From Pseudomaricurvus albidus (lineage in GTDB: Bacteria > Pseudomonadota > Gammaproteobacteria > Pseudomonadales > Cellvibrionaceae): a stretch of DNA of 64,000 nucleotides. Shown here piece after piece: positions 12,858-21,580 of the stretch (positions within the stretch are counted from its first letter, which is position 1; each line of letters begins with the position of its first letter). The stretch is taken from contig NZ_JAHKRS010000003.1 in NCBI RefSeq assembly GCF_018863235.1, forward strand, positions 186,001 to 250,000, read 5' to 3'. A program made the translations under genes and the position numbers. The notes under the pieces are model-generated. The model worked only from the letters and a program-made list of their open reading frames with translations, was not told the DNA's origin and ran no database searches.

Positions 12858-13757
12858 GTGACTGACAACTCCCATCCCTTAAAGGGGGTGTTTTTCGGCA
12901 TCGTCACGGTGCTGATCTGGGCGGCCTTCCCGATTTTCACCAAAATCAGCTTTGAAGAGGCTCTGACACCTTCCGACGTGAATATTCTGCGCTATGCGAC
13001 CGCAGGGATATTCATGCTGCCCTTTCTGTTGCGCCGGGGTTTTTCAGGCATCCCGCCCATTGGACTGTTGATTATCGTCTGTGGTGCCGGCGTCCCCTAC
13101 CTGATGACGGTCAGCCAGGGATTACAATATTCCAGTGCCGGGCACTTTGCCCTGATCACTCCCAGCACCATGCTGTTGTGCTCCACCCTCGGCGGCTGCC
13201 TCTTGTTTAAAGAACCTTTTGGCCCCATGCGCATGCTGGGCATGGTGATGGTGTTGTGCGGATTGGTGCTGGTAGGCATCGACAGTTTACACACCCAGGT
13301 GTCCAGCTGGCAGGGGGATGCTCTGTTCGTCCTCGGGGGCTTTTTGTGGTCCTGCTTCACCCTGTCACTGCGCCAGTGGCATATCGAACCCCTGCATGCC
13401 ACAGCGGTGGTGGCCTGCCTGTCCATGCTGCTGTGCGTTCCCTTGTTTGTTCTCGACAGCGAAAGCCAACTGCTGACCGCTTCATGGCAGATTCTGGCTA
13501 CTCAGGCTGTCTATCAAGGTCTTTTTTCCGCAATCCTCGCCCTGATCTTCTACAGTCAGGCTGTCAGCGTACTGGGGCCCGGCAAAGGCGCCATCTTTGG
13601 CGCAATTGTTCCCGGTGTATCGCTGTTGATGGCCATTGGCATTTTGGGCGAACCTGCAACCTTGCTCCAGTATGCGGGGGTGGTGGTGATCTTCACCGGC
13701 GTGATTGTCACGCTGGAACTGATCAAGCCAGCGCGAAAACAGCAAAAACCTGTATAA
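12858..13757 (+). CDS. EamA/DMT-family transporter
   Basis: 299-residue inner-membrane protein with about ten hydrophobic segments in two EamA repeats, roughly residues 5-140 and 150-290. The N-terminus GVFFGIVTVLIWAAFPIFTK and the C-terminal half PGVSLLMAIGILGEPATLLQ are typical of drug/metabolite exporters. Start is a GTG at 12858 with AGGAGAG five bases before it. It lies 39 bases after dapE, so it may be cotranscribed, but no substrate can be assigned. Confidence 0.88.
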   Translation: MTDNSHPLKGVFFGIVTVLIWAAFPIFTKISFEEALTPSDVNILRYATAGIFMLPFLLRRGFSGIPPIGLLIIVCGAGVPYLMTVSQGLQYSSAGHFALITPSTMLLCSTLGGCLLFKEPFGPMRMLGMVMVLCGLVLVGIDSLHTQVSSWQGDALFVLGGFLWSCFTLSLRQWHIEPLHATAVVACLSMLLCVPLFVLDSESQLLTASWQILATQAVYQGLFSAILALIFYSQAVSVLGPGKGAIFGAIVPGVSLLMAIGILGEPATLLQYAGVVVIFTGVIVTLELIKPARKQQKPV

Positions 13758-13776
13758 GATCACGCCGGCTTTTCGG

Positions 13777-15531
13777 TCACGGCTTTGTAAAAGTCACTTG
13801 TAACTTGTGCCCGACAATCGTGAAACGGGGCTCCACGCCGTTAATGGTGTTACCTCGAAAACACTCCGGATTCAGCTCGGTCAAAGCTGAACATCTCAGT
13901 ATCGTATAGGGCTGATTGTAAGAAAATCCGCCGCCTTTCTGTGTGTCGAAACGAAATGACACCTGTGACGATTTAATCGCCACATCGCCTTCGACCGTCA
14001 GACAAGGTGTCTCCTTCCCGAGCTGTGTGGCAATCACTCCACCCGTCATTTCCAAACTGCCAATGGTAACTCCGCAAGTGTGGTAACCGATATCCAGCTC
14101 ACCGTCATCGAACAGGCACACTTTGGCGCTATCCCCCACCGATTCATCATAGAAAGCAATACGACCACCATAACCGCCGTGGGTACCACCATAGGCAATC
14201 AGTGTGGCACTGCCTGCGCTGGCATTTCCGGAGAATACCGTGTAACCACCTCCGGCCTTCGCCGTGCAGCCCCCCAGATTAAACAGGGTTGCATCTCCCG
14301 CGGTCGGAAACTGATTGCTGACATTCCCACCACTCTCTTTGCCATACACAGAAAACTCCGTGAAGCCCGCTGCACCGCCTTCCCCGGCAGCCGGGTGATT
14401 CCACACTTTGGCATTGCCCGCGGTAGGGAAATATGGTGTTGGCTGATTAATGGAGAAAATCGTGTGTCCGGCACTGGACTTGCTTTCAATAGTGCTGCCG
14501 TAGTTAACGATTGTTGCGTCAGCCGCAGTGGGAGATCCGTAACGTGCACTGAATTCCAGGTGGCCGCCACCGCCCTGCTCACCCTGACGGGCGCCGTAGT
14601 TGAAATAGGAGCCGTTGCCTGCGGAAGCCCCCTGGGCCGCGTCCACAGAGGGTGGGTTATTGTTAAAACTGGTCACCCCGCCGTAGCCTCCGGCCACAAT
14701 CGCTGCGTGATTGTAAAAATGTCCGTAGCCACCACTGGCCGTACTGTCGAAAGCCACATCGCCACCATTGGCTTTCTCATGAGTGGCACCCCAGTTGTTG
14801 TACACGCCATGATCGGCGCTGGAGCTACCGTAAAACTGAGTGTTGCCGCCATCCCCCCCGGAAACGGTGCCCCCCACGTTAGTAAACGTCGCCTTGCCCG
14901 CCGTTGCAGTATCGTGAAAGACCACATTGGCAAAGGTGTCGCCATCAGCGCCCAAACTCCCATAGATGGTAAAGTTGGCATTGTCTGCCGTGGAGGTATT
15001 GCTGAAACTCACTTCCCCACCCACAGTGCTGGGAATCTTTTCTTTTCTGAACTGCGGTGGAGGTAATGCTCCGGTCCAGACTTTAAAGCGAGCAGTCCCC
15101 GCGCGCGCTTTGTCACAAAAGCTGATGACGCCACCGCCATAACCCTGCTCATCAATCGGGCCGGCACAATAATACATATCGTCAGTTCCGGCAGTCGCTG
15201 TGTTGGCAAACACCAGTTGTGGATTGTCATGACCACTGCTGGTAGCCGCCACAATAAAGCTCTGCTGTTTGCGCGAGAGATTGCTGACACCTTCACCCGT
15301 TATGGTTAACCCCGGAGTTTTTCCCGGCCCAAAGGTAAAGGTGTACGCTGTCGAGTTTTCCTTGAATTCAACCTTCTTAACTGAGGCATTGCTATCGGCT
15401 GCAAAGGTAATGGCCGTTTGTGCAGACTCAGAAAAAATGGCTGTATCTACGGGTACTTCTTCTGTGCTCCAATTACTGGTCGCATTCCATTCACCTGTGG
15501 CGGGATGAGCTTTCCATGTTGATTCAGACAT
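13777..15531 (-). CDS. Glycine-rich repeat protein, predicted beta-helix
   Basis: 584-residue protein of unknown function. After an N-terminal block (STWKAHPATGEWNATSNWST) that resembles the start of autotransporter passengers, residues ~110-480 hold roughly ten degenerate repeats of 30-45 residues built as [TS]A-x-x-A-x-[FY]-x-N-x-G followed by GG-x-T-x-F, for example TAGKATFTNVGGTVSGGDGG. This pattern suggests a right-handed beta-helix. There is no signal peptide and no C-terminal beta-barrel, so it is not a classical autotransporter. The ATG at 15531 is preferred because AAAGGAAAG precedes it. It lies downstream of the phosphoesterase gene, same strand. Confidence 0.75.
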   Translation of the reverse strand: MSESTWKAHPATGEWNATSNWSTEEVPVDTAIFSESAQTAITFAADSNASVKKVEFKENSTAYTFTFGPGKTPGLTITGEGVSNLSRKQQSFIVAATSSGHDNPQLVFANTATAGTDDMYYCAGPIDEQGYGGGVISFCDKARAGTARFKVWTGALPPPQFRKEKIPSTVGGEVSFSNTSTADNANFTIYGSLGADGDTFANVVFHDTATAGKATFTNVGGTVSGGDGGNTQFYGSSSADHGVYNNWGATHEKANGGDVAFDSTASGGYGHFYNHAAIVAGGYGGVTSFNNNPPSVDAAQGASAGNGSYFNYGARQGEQGGGGHLEFSARYGSPTAADATIVNYGSTIESKSSAGHTIFSINQPTPYFPTAGNAKVWNHPAAGEGGAAGFTEFSVYGKESGGNVSNQFPTAGDATLFNLGGCTAKAGGGYTVFSGNASAGSATLIAYGGTHGGYGGRIAFYDESVGDSAKVCLFDDGELDIGYHTCGVTIGSLEMTGGVIATQLGKETPCLTVEGDVAIKSSQVSFRFDTQKGGGFSYNQPYTILRCSALTELNPECFRGNTINGVEPRFTIVGHKLQVTFTKP

Positions 15532-15807
15532 CTGCTTTCCTTTTTTAGAAATGGCAACTCTCTTCAATAAACAATTGAGTGAGCTCCCTTGTTATTGTTT
15601 ATGATTTATAGACCCTGAATTCGCTACCCTGGGTGCTTGTTGCCGATATCATCCACATGATATCCCAGGAAAAAATGCAGTGGCGGCGGCTTGTGCTTTC
15701 AAGAACCTCGTTTGTGGCAAGCCCTGAAAAATGCCGAGGAAACACTGCACACATCAGAATAAGCGGCTTCAGCGTAGGTACTCGTTGACACCAGACCCGC
15801 CTTTACC

Positions 15808-17985
15808 TTATTTGAGCGGCGGGAATGATTTGTCATAGGGAGGCGTCAATGTCGGCGCATCCCCCCTTGGCTGATCCGCCTGCAATACTGCCTCGAACGT
15901 TGGCGCAATATTGATACGATCACCCAGCCCCCACATGGGCTTGGGAATTCCAAACCACTCAAGCAAGGTCGCGGCAAATGACGTGGCATCGAACGGGATC
16001 TCCCCCTCGGCTCTGACCACTGACTGCGGTTTGATCCAGGGAGACACCATAACCGTAGGCACTCTTGGCCCCATCAAGTCATAGACAAAGCCATTATTGA
16101 GATCATTGGGCCAGGGCTTACGAGCGTAGGGCGGTGCCACATGGTCGTAAATGCCGCCGTTTTTATCAAACGTGATCACCAGCAAGGTATTTTCCCAACC
16201 TGGACCGCTCTTAATCGCTTCATAAATTTCGTTCAACTCACGCTCGCCGGGTACCAGATCGCCACCGGGGTGATAAGACGTTGCCCCTTTCGGTGCAATC
16301 CAGGCCGGCTCGAGGTAGCTGAAGGCCGGCAGGTTGCCATGCAAGGCATCCTGCTTGAATTGATCTATGCTGGACAAAAACTGGGTGGGGTTGGCATCCA
16401 CCGAAGGCACCTGTCCCTTGAGATACAACTGGTAGGTAAAGACCTCGTTTTCCCACAACACCGAATTGTAGATTTTCCAGTCGGTAATGCCGTGACTCCA
16501 CAACGTTTTCCAAAGGGATTGGCGATGGGATGACTCCGGCCAGTTGGCATAAATACTGCCACCCTCCCAGGTGCCCAGCATATTGAATGCAGAACCCGTC
16601 AGAGAAAAAGCACGATTCACATCCGTACCGCCAGGCATAGAACAGAACCAGCGATCCGAAACACCAAAATGTCGGGCCAGGCCGTTCAGAACCGGCAGCT
16701 GTTCCGGACTGAAGGTTTGCATCACTTGGGCGTTGGCGTTATTGAGAATAAACCCGCCCATATCCGGCTTTGCCCGATTCCAGTAACCGGACTCATCGGA
16801 AAACATCTGTTGCAGGTTGTCGGTTGTGTCGTGGAACGGATCCTGATCGAGAGCAACAAGATTCCACTCGGCACTTAACTGGCCATTTTTAAACTTGCTG
16901 ACAAAAACTTTTTGATCGCCATCGTAATTAAAATCTTCGGTGCTTGCGCCCTCAAAGGGTTCTTCTGAGCCTATGTAATGACACCCCTGATCGCCATGTC
17001 CATAGAGCCAGCCACACACATTATCGAATGAGCGACTTTCCAACATGTAATACACCACATGTTTAATGTTGGAACGCATAAAATCCATGGTTCCCGGTGT
17101 GGTCGCAAACTGTTGCTGCACCGGAACACGCGATTGATAGCCGGTCAATACTGAGCCAGCGCCTATCGTCGATGGCAGTTTACCCTCGCGCAAAGGACCG
17201 ACCAGCACATCTTCGTGCTCCGGATCAAATCCCCACAGTCGATAGCTTCCTTTGGCTGTATTCCACTCCAGCACATTAGACCCAATCGCCGTCAGCTGGC
17301 TCTCCTTGTCCACTTTATCCCAGCGCCCTTCTTGCACTGCAGGCAGGGAAAGCGGTGTTTCCAGTTGTGGATCAAAACTCCACAGGCGGTAATGATTCGG
17401 CTCCGGCAAAAGGTCCAACACATAATTGCCAATGGCAATCAATGTATGTCCTGACTTGATCAGCGGAAATCCGTTTTGAGGGCTGTAAGAAGCCGGCAAA
17501 GGGTCTGATTCGAAATTCGAAACGCCCTGAGGATCAAAATTCCACAATTCAAAGGTGCCACGCCCTTTGGCAGGAATCATACTCAGAACAAAGCTGGTCA
17601 TTGGAGTCAGATCCAGATTTTGTCCTTCGTCCGGATTGCTGCTGTAGGTACTGCGGTATTTTCCCCAGAATTTGGTTTTTTCCCAAAAACCACTTTCCAC
17701 TACCGGGCCTTGCAGCGGGTTGGATGATTCTGGATCAAAGGCAATCAGGTTGAATTGATACCCCTCTACCCCATGAGACTTACACAGCGGACTCCACTGC
17801 AACAGATACCCTCCAACCTGAGCCATACGCCAACTGCAATCAAAACTGACATCTGCTGACAAGGGAACAGGGATCAACAGTTCATCTGCAACAGGATCAA
17901 ACTGATACAGCGCATAGGTATCTTCTTTTTGATTGCGACAAATTAAAAAATCATAGGAACATTTTGCAGGAGAAGACTGACTCAT
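15808..17985 (-). CDS. Phosphoesterase (phospholipase C-like) fused to N-terminal repeats
   Basis: 725 residues in two parts. Residues ~20-290 contain five ~55-residue repeats with a core like YRLWSFDPQLETPL or YRLWGFDPEHEDVL, each followed by a hydrophobic strand (IGNYVLDLLP, IGSNVLEWN), suggesting a beta-propeller-like domain. Residues ~303-700 are a phosphoesterase-family domain (phospholipase C/acid phosphatase): IKHVVYYMLESRSFDNVCGW, DPFHDTTDN, FDKNGGIYDHVAPP and VMVSPWIKPQSV. The usual ENRSFDH and DEHGG appear as ESRSFDN and DKNGG, so activity is likely but not certain. There is no Tat or Sec signal, unusual for this family. Confidence 0.85.
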   Translation of the reverse strand: MSQSSPAKCSYDFLICRNQKEDTYALYQFDPVADELLIPVPLSADVSFDCSWRMAQVGGYLLQWSPLCKSHGVEGYQFNLIAFDPESSNPLQGPVVESGFWEKTKFWGKYRSTYSSNPDEGQNLDLTPMTSFVLSMIPAKGRGTFELWNFDPQGVSNFESDPLPASYSPQNGFPLIKSGHTLIAIGNYVLDLLPEPNHYRLWSFDPQLETPLSLPAVQEGRWDKVDKESQLTAIGSNVLEWNTAKGSYRLWGFDPEHEDVLVGPLREGKLPSTIGAGSVLTGYQSRVPVQQQFATTPGTMDFMRSNIKHVVYYMLESRSFDNVCGWLYGHGDQGCHYIGSEEPFEGASTEDFNYDGDQKVFVSKFKNGQLSAEWNLVALDQDPFHDTTDNLQQMFSDESGYWNRAKPDMGGFILNNANAQVMQTFSPEQLPVLNGLARHFGVSDRWFCSMPGGTDVNRAFSLTGSAFNMLGTWEGGSIYANWPESSHRQSLWKTLWSHGITDWKIYNSVLWENEVFTYQLYLKGQVPSVDANPTQFLSSIDQFKQDALHGNLPAFSYLEPAWIAPKGATSYHPGGDLVPGERELNEIYEAIKSGPGWENTLLVITFDKNGGIYDHVAPPYARKPWPNDLNNGFVYDLMGPRVPTVMVSPWIKPQSVVRAEGEIPFDATSFAATLLEWFGIPKPMWGLGDRINIAPTFEAVLQADQPRGDAPTLTPPYDKSFPPLK

Positions 17986-18028
17986 AACGTGTCTCTGGTT
18001 ATTGTATTTTTAACAGGGAAATGAAACC

Positions 18029-18262
18029 CTAGCTCACTACTCTTTTTTCCATCATCTCATTGGCTTCATTCATCTGTTTTAATCCCTCCAGTATTTCAGG
18101 AACGACTTTTACCAACTGAATGATGCTAAAAACCAACACCCCATGATGAACACCCAGCGTGAATTCATCCAGTTTTGTAATCGTTTCGTAGAGGGAGGTG
18201 GTCAGGAGAACCAGAGCGCTAAACAGGTTCAGATAGGGGCTGTTGATGATAGCGTTGAGCAT
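18029..18262 (-). CDS. Small membrane protein, unknown
   Basis: 77-residue protein with two hydrophobic segments (NLFSALVLLTTSLYETITKL and HGVLVFSIIQLVKVVPEILE regions) and a charged C-terminal tail ending MEKRVVS. Not recognised. Its start is preceded by a stretch (complement of 18264-18281) that matches 16 of 18 bases before the phosphoesterase start (complement of 17988-18005), which supports it as real and part of the same group. It lies 43 bases upstream of the phosphoesterase gene on the same strand. Confidence 0.6.
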   Translation of the reverse strand: MLNAIINSPYLNLFSALVLLTTSLYETITKLDEFTLGVHHGVLVFSIIQLVKVVPEILEGLKQMNEANEMMEKRVVS

Positions 18263-18512
18263 CCGTGTTTCCGGTTATTGTTATGGGCAATAGCGTCAGA
18301 ACGTACAACCATCAGAGAAGCAAATTAAGGAAGGAGACTTCAGCGTCCTTGTTTCGCAGATCCTGACACATGAATTTTAATGTGCCAAAACCATATCCAT
18401 AACATTTTGAAAATTCAATGATTTTCTACAGAGCGATGAAAACAGAGAAGCACATGCCCAAACTCGGTGCATTATGAGGCAATAGCTGTGGCGTTGTGCA
18501 AGTGACAGATAC

Positions 18513-18546
18513 AAAAAAGCCGCTGAAGGGCGAACCCCAAGCGGCA
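18513..18546 (-). terminator. Terminator after the aldehyde dehydrogenase gene
   Basis: On the minus strand GCCGCTTGGGG and CCCTTCAGCGGC form a stem around TTCG, followed by TTTTTT. It ends the gabD-like transcript. The rest of the 18263-18574 gap shows nothing recognisable apart from the leader of the small membrane protein gene. Confidence 0.85.
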
Positions 18547-18574
18547 AATCACACGGTTATACAGTTTGAGTGAA

Positions 18575-20029
18575 CTAGCTTAGTCCACCCAGGCACATGT
18601 ATTTGATTTCAAGATAGTCGTCCATTCCGTATTTGGAGCCTTCACGGCCGCTACCCGATTCTTTGACACCGCCGAAAGGCGCCATTTCATTGGAGATGAT
18701 GCCTTCGTTGATACCCACGATGCCGTACTCCAACGCCTCACCCACACGGAAAATTCTTCCCAGATCCCGGGTGTAAAAATAAGCCGCCAGACCAAATTCA
18801 GTATCGTTGGCCATGGCAATGGCTTCCGCCTCGGATTCAAATTTAAATACCGGCGCGACAGGCCCAAAGATTTCTTCTTTGAATACGTTCATGTCTGAAG
18901 TCGCGTTGGTCAAAATGGTGGGCTCATAGAAATACGCTCCCAGCTCGGAGGGTTTGCCACCGATGATGGGGTGAGCACCCTTGGCAACCGCGTCGTCCAC
19001 CAAAGCCTGTACATCATTCACCGCTTTGGTGGTAATCATCGGGCCATGGGTAACACCGTCCTGAGTACCATCACCCAGCTTGAACTGGGAAACTGCCTGA
19101 TGCAGCTTTTCCACAAACGCATCGTACACACCACTTTGCACCAGCAAACGGTTGGTACAGACACAGGTCTGGCCGGAGTTGCGATACTTGGAAGCCAAAG
19201 CACCTTCCACCGCTGCATCCAGGTCAGCATCGTCAAAAACAATAAACGGTGCGTTGCCACCCAGCTCCATGGAGGTCTTTTTCACCGTTGACGCACACTG
19301 CTCCATCAACACCTTGCCAACCGGGGTCGAACCAGTAAAGGTCAGCTTGCGCACGATTGGATTGGAGGTCATCTCACCACCGATTGCGCGAGAGTTACCG
19401 ACAACCATGTTAAACACGCCCGGGGGAATGCCCGCCTCTTCGGCCAGCACACACAAAGCCAATGCTGACAGCGGTGTTTCTGTAGCCGGTTTGCCCACAA
19501 AGGTACAACCTGCCGCCAGAGCCGGAGCCGCCTTGCGGGTAATCATTGCGTTGGGGAAGTTCCACGGCGTAATTGAAGCCACAACACCCACCGGCTGTTT
19601 GATCACCATGATGCGTTTGTCACCACTGGGCGCGGGAATCAGGTCACCGTCAACACGCTTGGCCTCTTCGGCAAACCATTCAATATAGTTTGCACCGTAA
19701 GCGATTTCACCACGGGCCTCAGCCAGGGTTTTGCCCTGCTCGGCTGTCAGAATCTGTGCAAGATCCTCCTGATTTTCCATGATCAGGTTAAACCACTGAC
19801 GCAGTATATTGGCGCGCTCTTTGGCAGGCTTGGCAGCCCAGGCGGGCATGGCTTTTTCAGCACACTCAATCGCTTCACGAGTTTCTGCGACTCCCCCAGT
19901 CGTGATTTGAGCGACGACTTTTTGAGTCGCAGGATTCGTGACATCAATGATCTCGTCGCCACCTTCCTGCCACTGGCCATTCACATAGGAGGACCTGGCC
20001 AACAGCTCAGGGCGTTTTAAATTCAACAT
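18575..20029 (-). CDS. gabD: Succinate-semialdehyde dehydrogenase-like aldehyde dehydrogenase
   Basis: 484-residue NAD(P)-dependent aldehyde dehydrogenase oxidising succinate semialdehyde or a similar omega-semialdehyde. Visible: SITPWNFPNAMITRKAAPAL, the nucleotide loop GSTPVGKVL, the general base in MELGGNAPF, the nucleophilic Cys in NSGQTCVCTNR, and the C-terminal EEIFGPVAPVF. GabD-type proteins share the CVCTNR double Cys. The open frame is 34 codons longer, but the ATG complementary to 20027-20029 follows GAAGGAAAG and yields the family start. It follows an aminotransferase gene by 29 bases, consistent with transamination then oxidation. Confidence 0.9.
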   Translation of the reverse strand: MLNLKRPELLARSSYVNGQWQEGGDEIIDVTNPATQKVVAQITTGGVAETREAIECAEKAMPAWAAKPAKERANILRQWFNLIMENQEDLAQILTAEQGKTLAEARGEIAYGANYIEWFAEEAKRVDGDLIPAPSGDKRIMVIKQPVGVVASITPWNFPNAMITRKAAPALAAGCTFVGKPATETPLSALALCVLAEEAGIPPGVFNMVVGNSRAIGGEMTSNPIVRKLTFTGSTPVGKVLMEQCASTVKKTSMELGGNAPFIVFDDADLDAAVEGALASKYRNSGQTCVCTNRLLVQSGVYDAFVEKLHQAVSQFKLGDGTQDGVTHGPMITTKAVNDVQALVDDAVAKGAHPIIGGKPSELGAYFYEPTILTNATSDMNVFKEEIFGPVAPVFKFESEAEAIAMANDTEFGLAAYFYTRDLGRIFRVGEALEYGIVGINEGIISNEMAPFGGVKESGSGREGSKYGMDDYLEIKYMCLGGLS

Positions 20030-20058
20030 GGTATGACTTTCCTTCGGCAGTATGACTA

Positions 20059-21411
20059 TCAGGCTTTGATCAGGTTTTGTTTGTGAGCATGGGCCAGAGT
20101 TTCGTCCAGCACCTTGGTCAGAACGGAACAAATCTCATCGACATGCCCTTCGTTAATGATCAACGGAGGACATACCGCCAGACTGTTGCCCGCAACGGCG
20201 CGCAGAATCAAACCGTGCTCCTGACAGCGGCTAATGGCGTAAGCGCCCAGTGAGCCATCGGCAAACCCTTCACCCGTGGTTTTATTGGAAACCATCTCCA
20301 GCGCGGCCACCATGCCTTTGCCACGCACTTCACCCACCAGAGGATGATCAGCAAACTGCTGCAGTTTATTTTGCATGTAAGTACCCAGAGTGGCTGCGTG
20401 ATCAAACAGCTTGTCACGCTGATAAATCTCCAGCACTTTCAGCGCAGTCGCACAGGCAACCGGGTGACCGGAGTAGGTGTAGCCGTGACCAAAGGCACCC
20501 ACTTTACCGCTCTGTTCAACAATCGCTTCCATCATGTCGCCACGAATCACTGACGCACTGATGGGGTAGTAAGCTGAAGACAGCTGTTTGGCAAAGCTCA
20601 TCATGTCCGGCTTTTGAATACCCATGGCGTTACAGCCGAAGTCTTCACCCAGGCGACCGAAACCGGTAATCACCTCATCGGCCCAGAACAGAATGTCGTA
20701 CTTGTTCAGAATCGCCTGAACCTTGTCGTAGTAACCCGCTGGAGGAACAATCACACCGCTGGCACCGGTTACAGGCTCTGCAATAAAGGCGGCGATGGTT
20801 TCAGGACCTTCGCGCAGAATCAGCTCTTCCAGGTTGGACGTAATGCGATCCACAAACTGGGCTTCTGTTTCGTCACCCTGACGACCGGTGTAGTAATGAG
20901 GATGGTCGGTGCGGAGAATACCCAGCGCCTCTTCCGGGGCATCAAAATACTGGAGGTTAACCGGTAAACTGGTCAAAGCCCCTGCCGCCACAGTCACACC
21001 ATGATAGGCGCGCTGGCGGGTAATGATTTTGCGCTTTTCCGGCTTGCCAATGGCATTGAAGTAATACCGCAACAGTTTGATGTGAGTGTCATTGGCGTCA
21101 GAACCGGAGTTGCCAAAGAACACCTGGGCATTGTCCATCGGTACCATGGCCGACAGCGCGTCCGACAGCTCCATGCCCTGCGGATGGGTTTTGCCGCCAA
21201 ACATATGGCTGTAGGACAGGCGTGACAACTGCTCATTGACTGTCGCCATCAATTCCGGATGTGCATAGCCCAAAGAGGTACACCATAGCCCGGCCATGCC
21301 TTCCAGGTATTTCTTGCCCTGGTTGTCGTAAACATAAGCACCTTCACCGCGCTCAATGATCAGCTGTTCGGTGGCTTTTAGGTTGGTTTGTGGGTAAATC
21401 ATATGCGTCAT
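20059..21411 (-). CDS. Class III omega-aminotransferase (GABA/beta-amino acid type)
   Basis: 450-residue PLP enzyme of the omega-amino-acid:pyruvate type. Motifs: YLEGMAGLWCTSLGYAHPEL, VFFGNSGSDANDTHIKLLRY, RAYHGVTVAAG, FWADEVITGFGRLGEDFG, and DMMSFAKQLSSAYYPISA with the PLP lysine. Paired with the semialdehyde dehydrogenase, the likely role is conversion of GABA or a related omega-amine to its semialdehyde. Substrate cannot be fixed from sequence; taurine, beta-alanine and putrescine are alternatives. Divergent from a LysR gene, whose product probably controls this operon. Confidence 0.88.
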   Translation of the reverse strand: MTHMIYPQTNLKATEQLIIERGEGAYVYDNQGKKYLEGMAGLWCTSLGYAHPELMATVNEQLSRLSYSHMFGGKTHPQGMELSDALSAMVPMDNAQVFFGNSGSDANDTHIKLLRYYFNAIGKPEKRKIITRQRAYHGVTVAAGALTSLPVNLQYFDAPEEALGILRTDHPHYYTGRQGDETEAQFVDRITSNLEELILREGPETIAAFIAEPVTGASGVIVPPAGYYDKVQAILNKYDILFWADEVITGFGRLGEDFGCNAMGIQKPDMMSFAKQLSSAYYPISASVIRGDMMEAIVEQSGKVGAFGHGYTYSGHPVACATALKVLEIYQRDKLFDHAATLGTYMQNKLQQFADHPLVGEVRGKGMVAALEMVSNKTTGEGFADGSLGAYAISRCQEHGLILRAVAGNSLAVCPPLIINEGHVDEICSVLTKVLDETLAHAHKQNLIKA

Positions 21412-21505
21412 AGCTGTCGTCCTTCTGACAAAAGCGTGGAAATAGGGTCAATCACCAGTATGGCTTATTGGGGCGATTGGAATAGAGCCAGTTTAACGCC
21501 CAACA

Positions 21506-21564
21506 AACTCACCACAATCGATATATTTTTACCATTATGGTGAGTTAAACTAACCAAAACTCAC
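21506..21564. promoter_or_regulatory. Putative LysR operator, inverted plus direct repeat
   Basis: In the divergent gap, AACTCACCA (21506-21514) and TGGTGAGTT (21538-21546) form a perfect 9-base inverted repeat, and AAACTCAC recurs at 21557-21564. The position just upstream of the lysR start fits autoregulation plus control of the aminotransferase operon. The spacing between arms (23 bases) is wider than a single T-N11-A site, so two half-sites are more likely. Confidence 0.5.
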
Positions 21565-21580
21565 TCCGGGACAGCCACTG

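Noticed and set aside
14080-15066. 328-codon plus-strand frame opposite the repeat protein
   Set aside because: Antisense shadow of the biased, repetitive codons of the real gene on the minus strand.
13777-15531. Classical autotransporter
   Set aside because: Passenger-like repeats are present but there is no signal peptide and no C-terminal beta-barrel.
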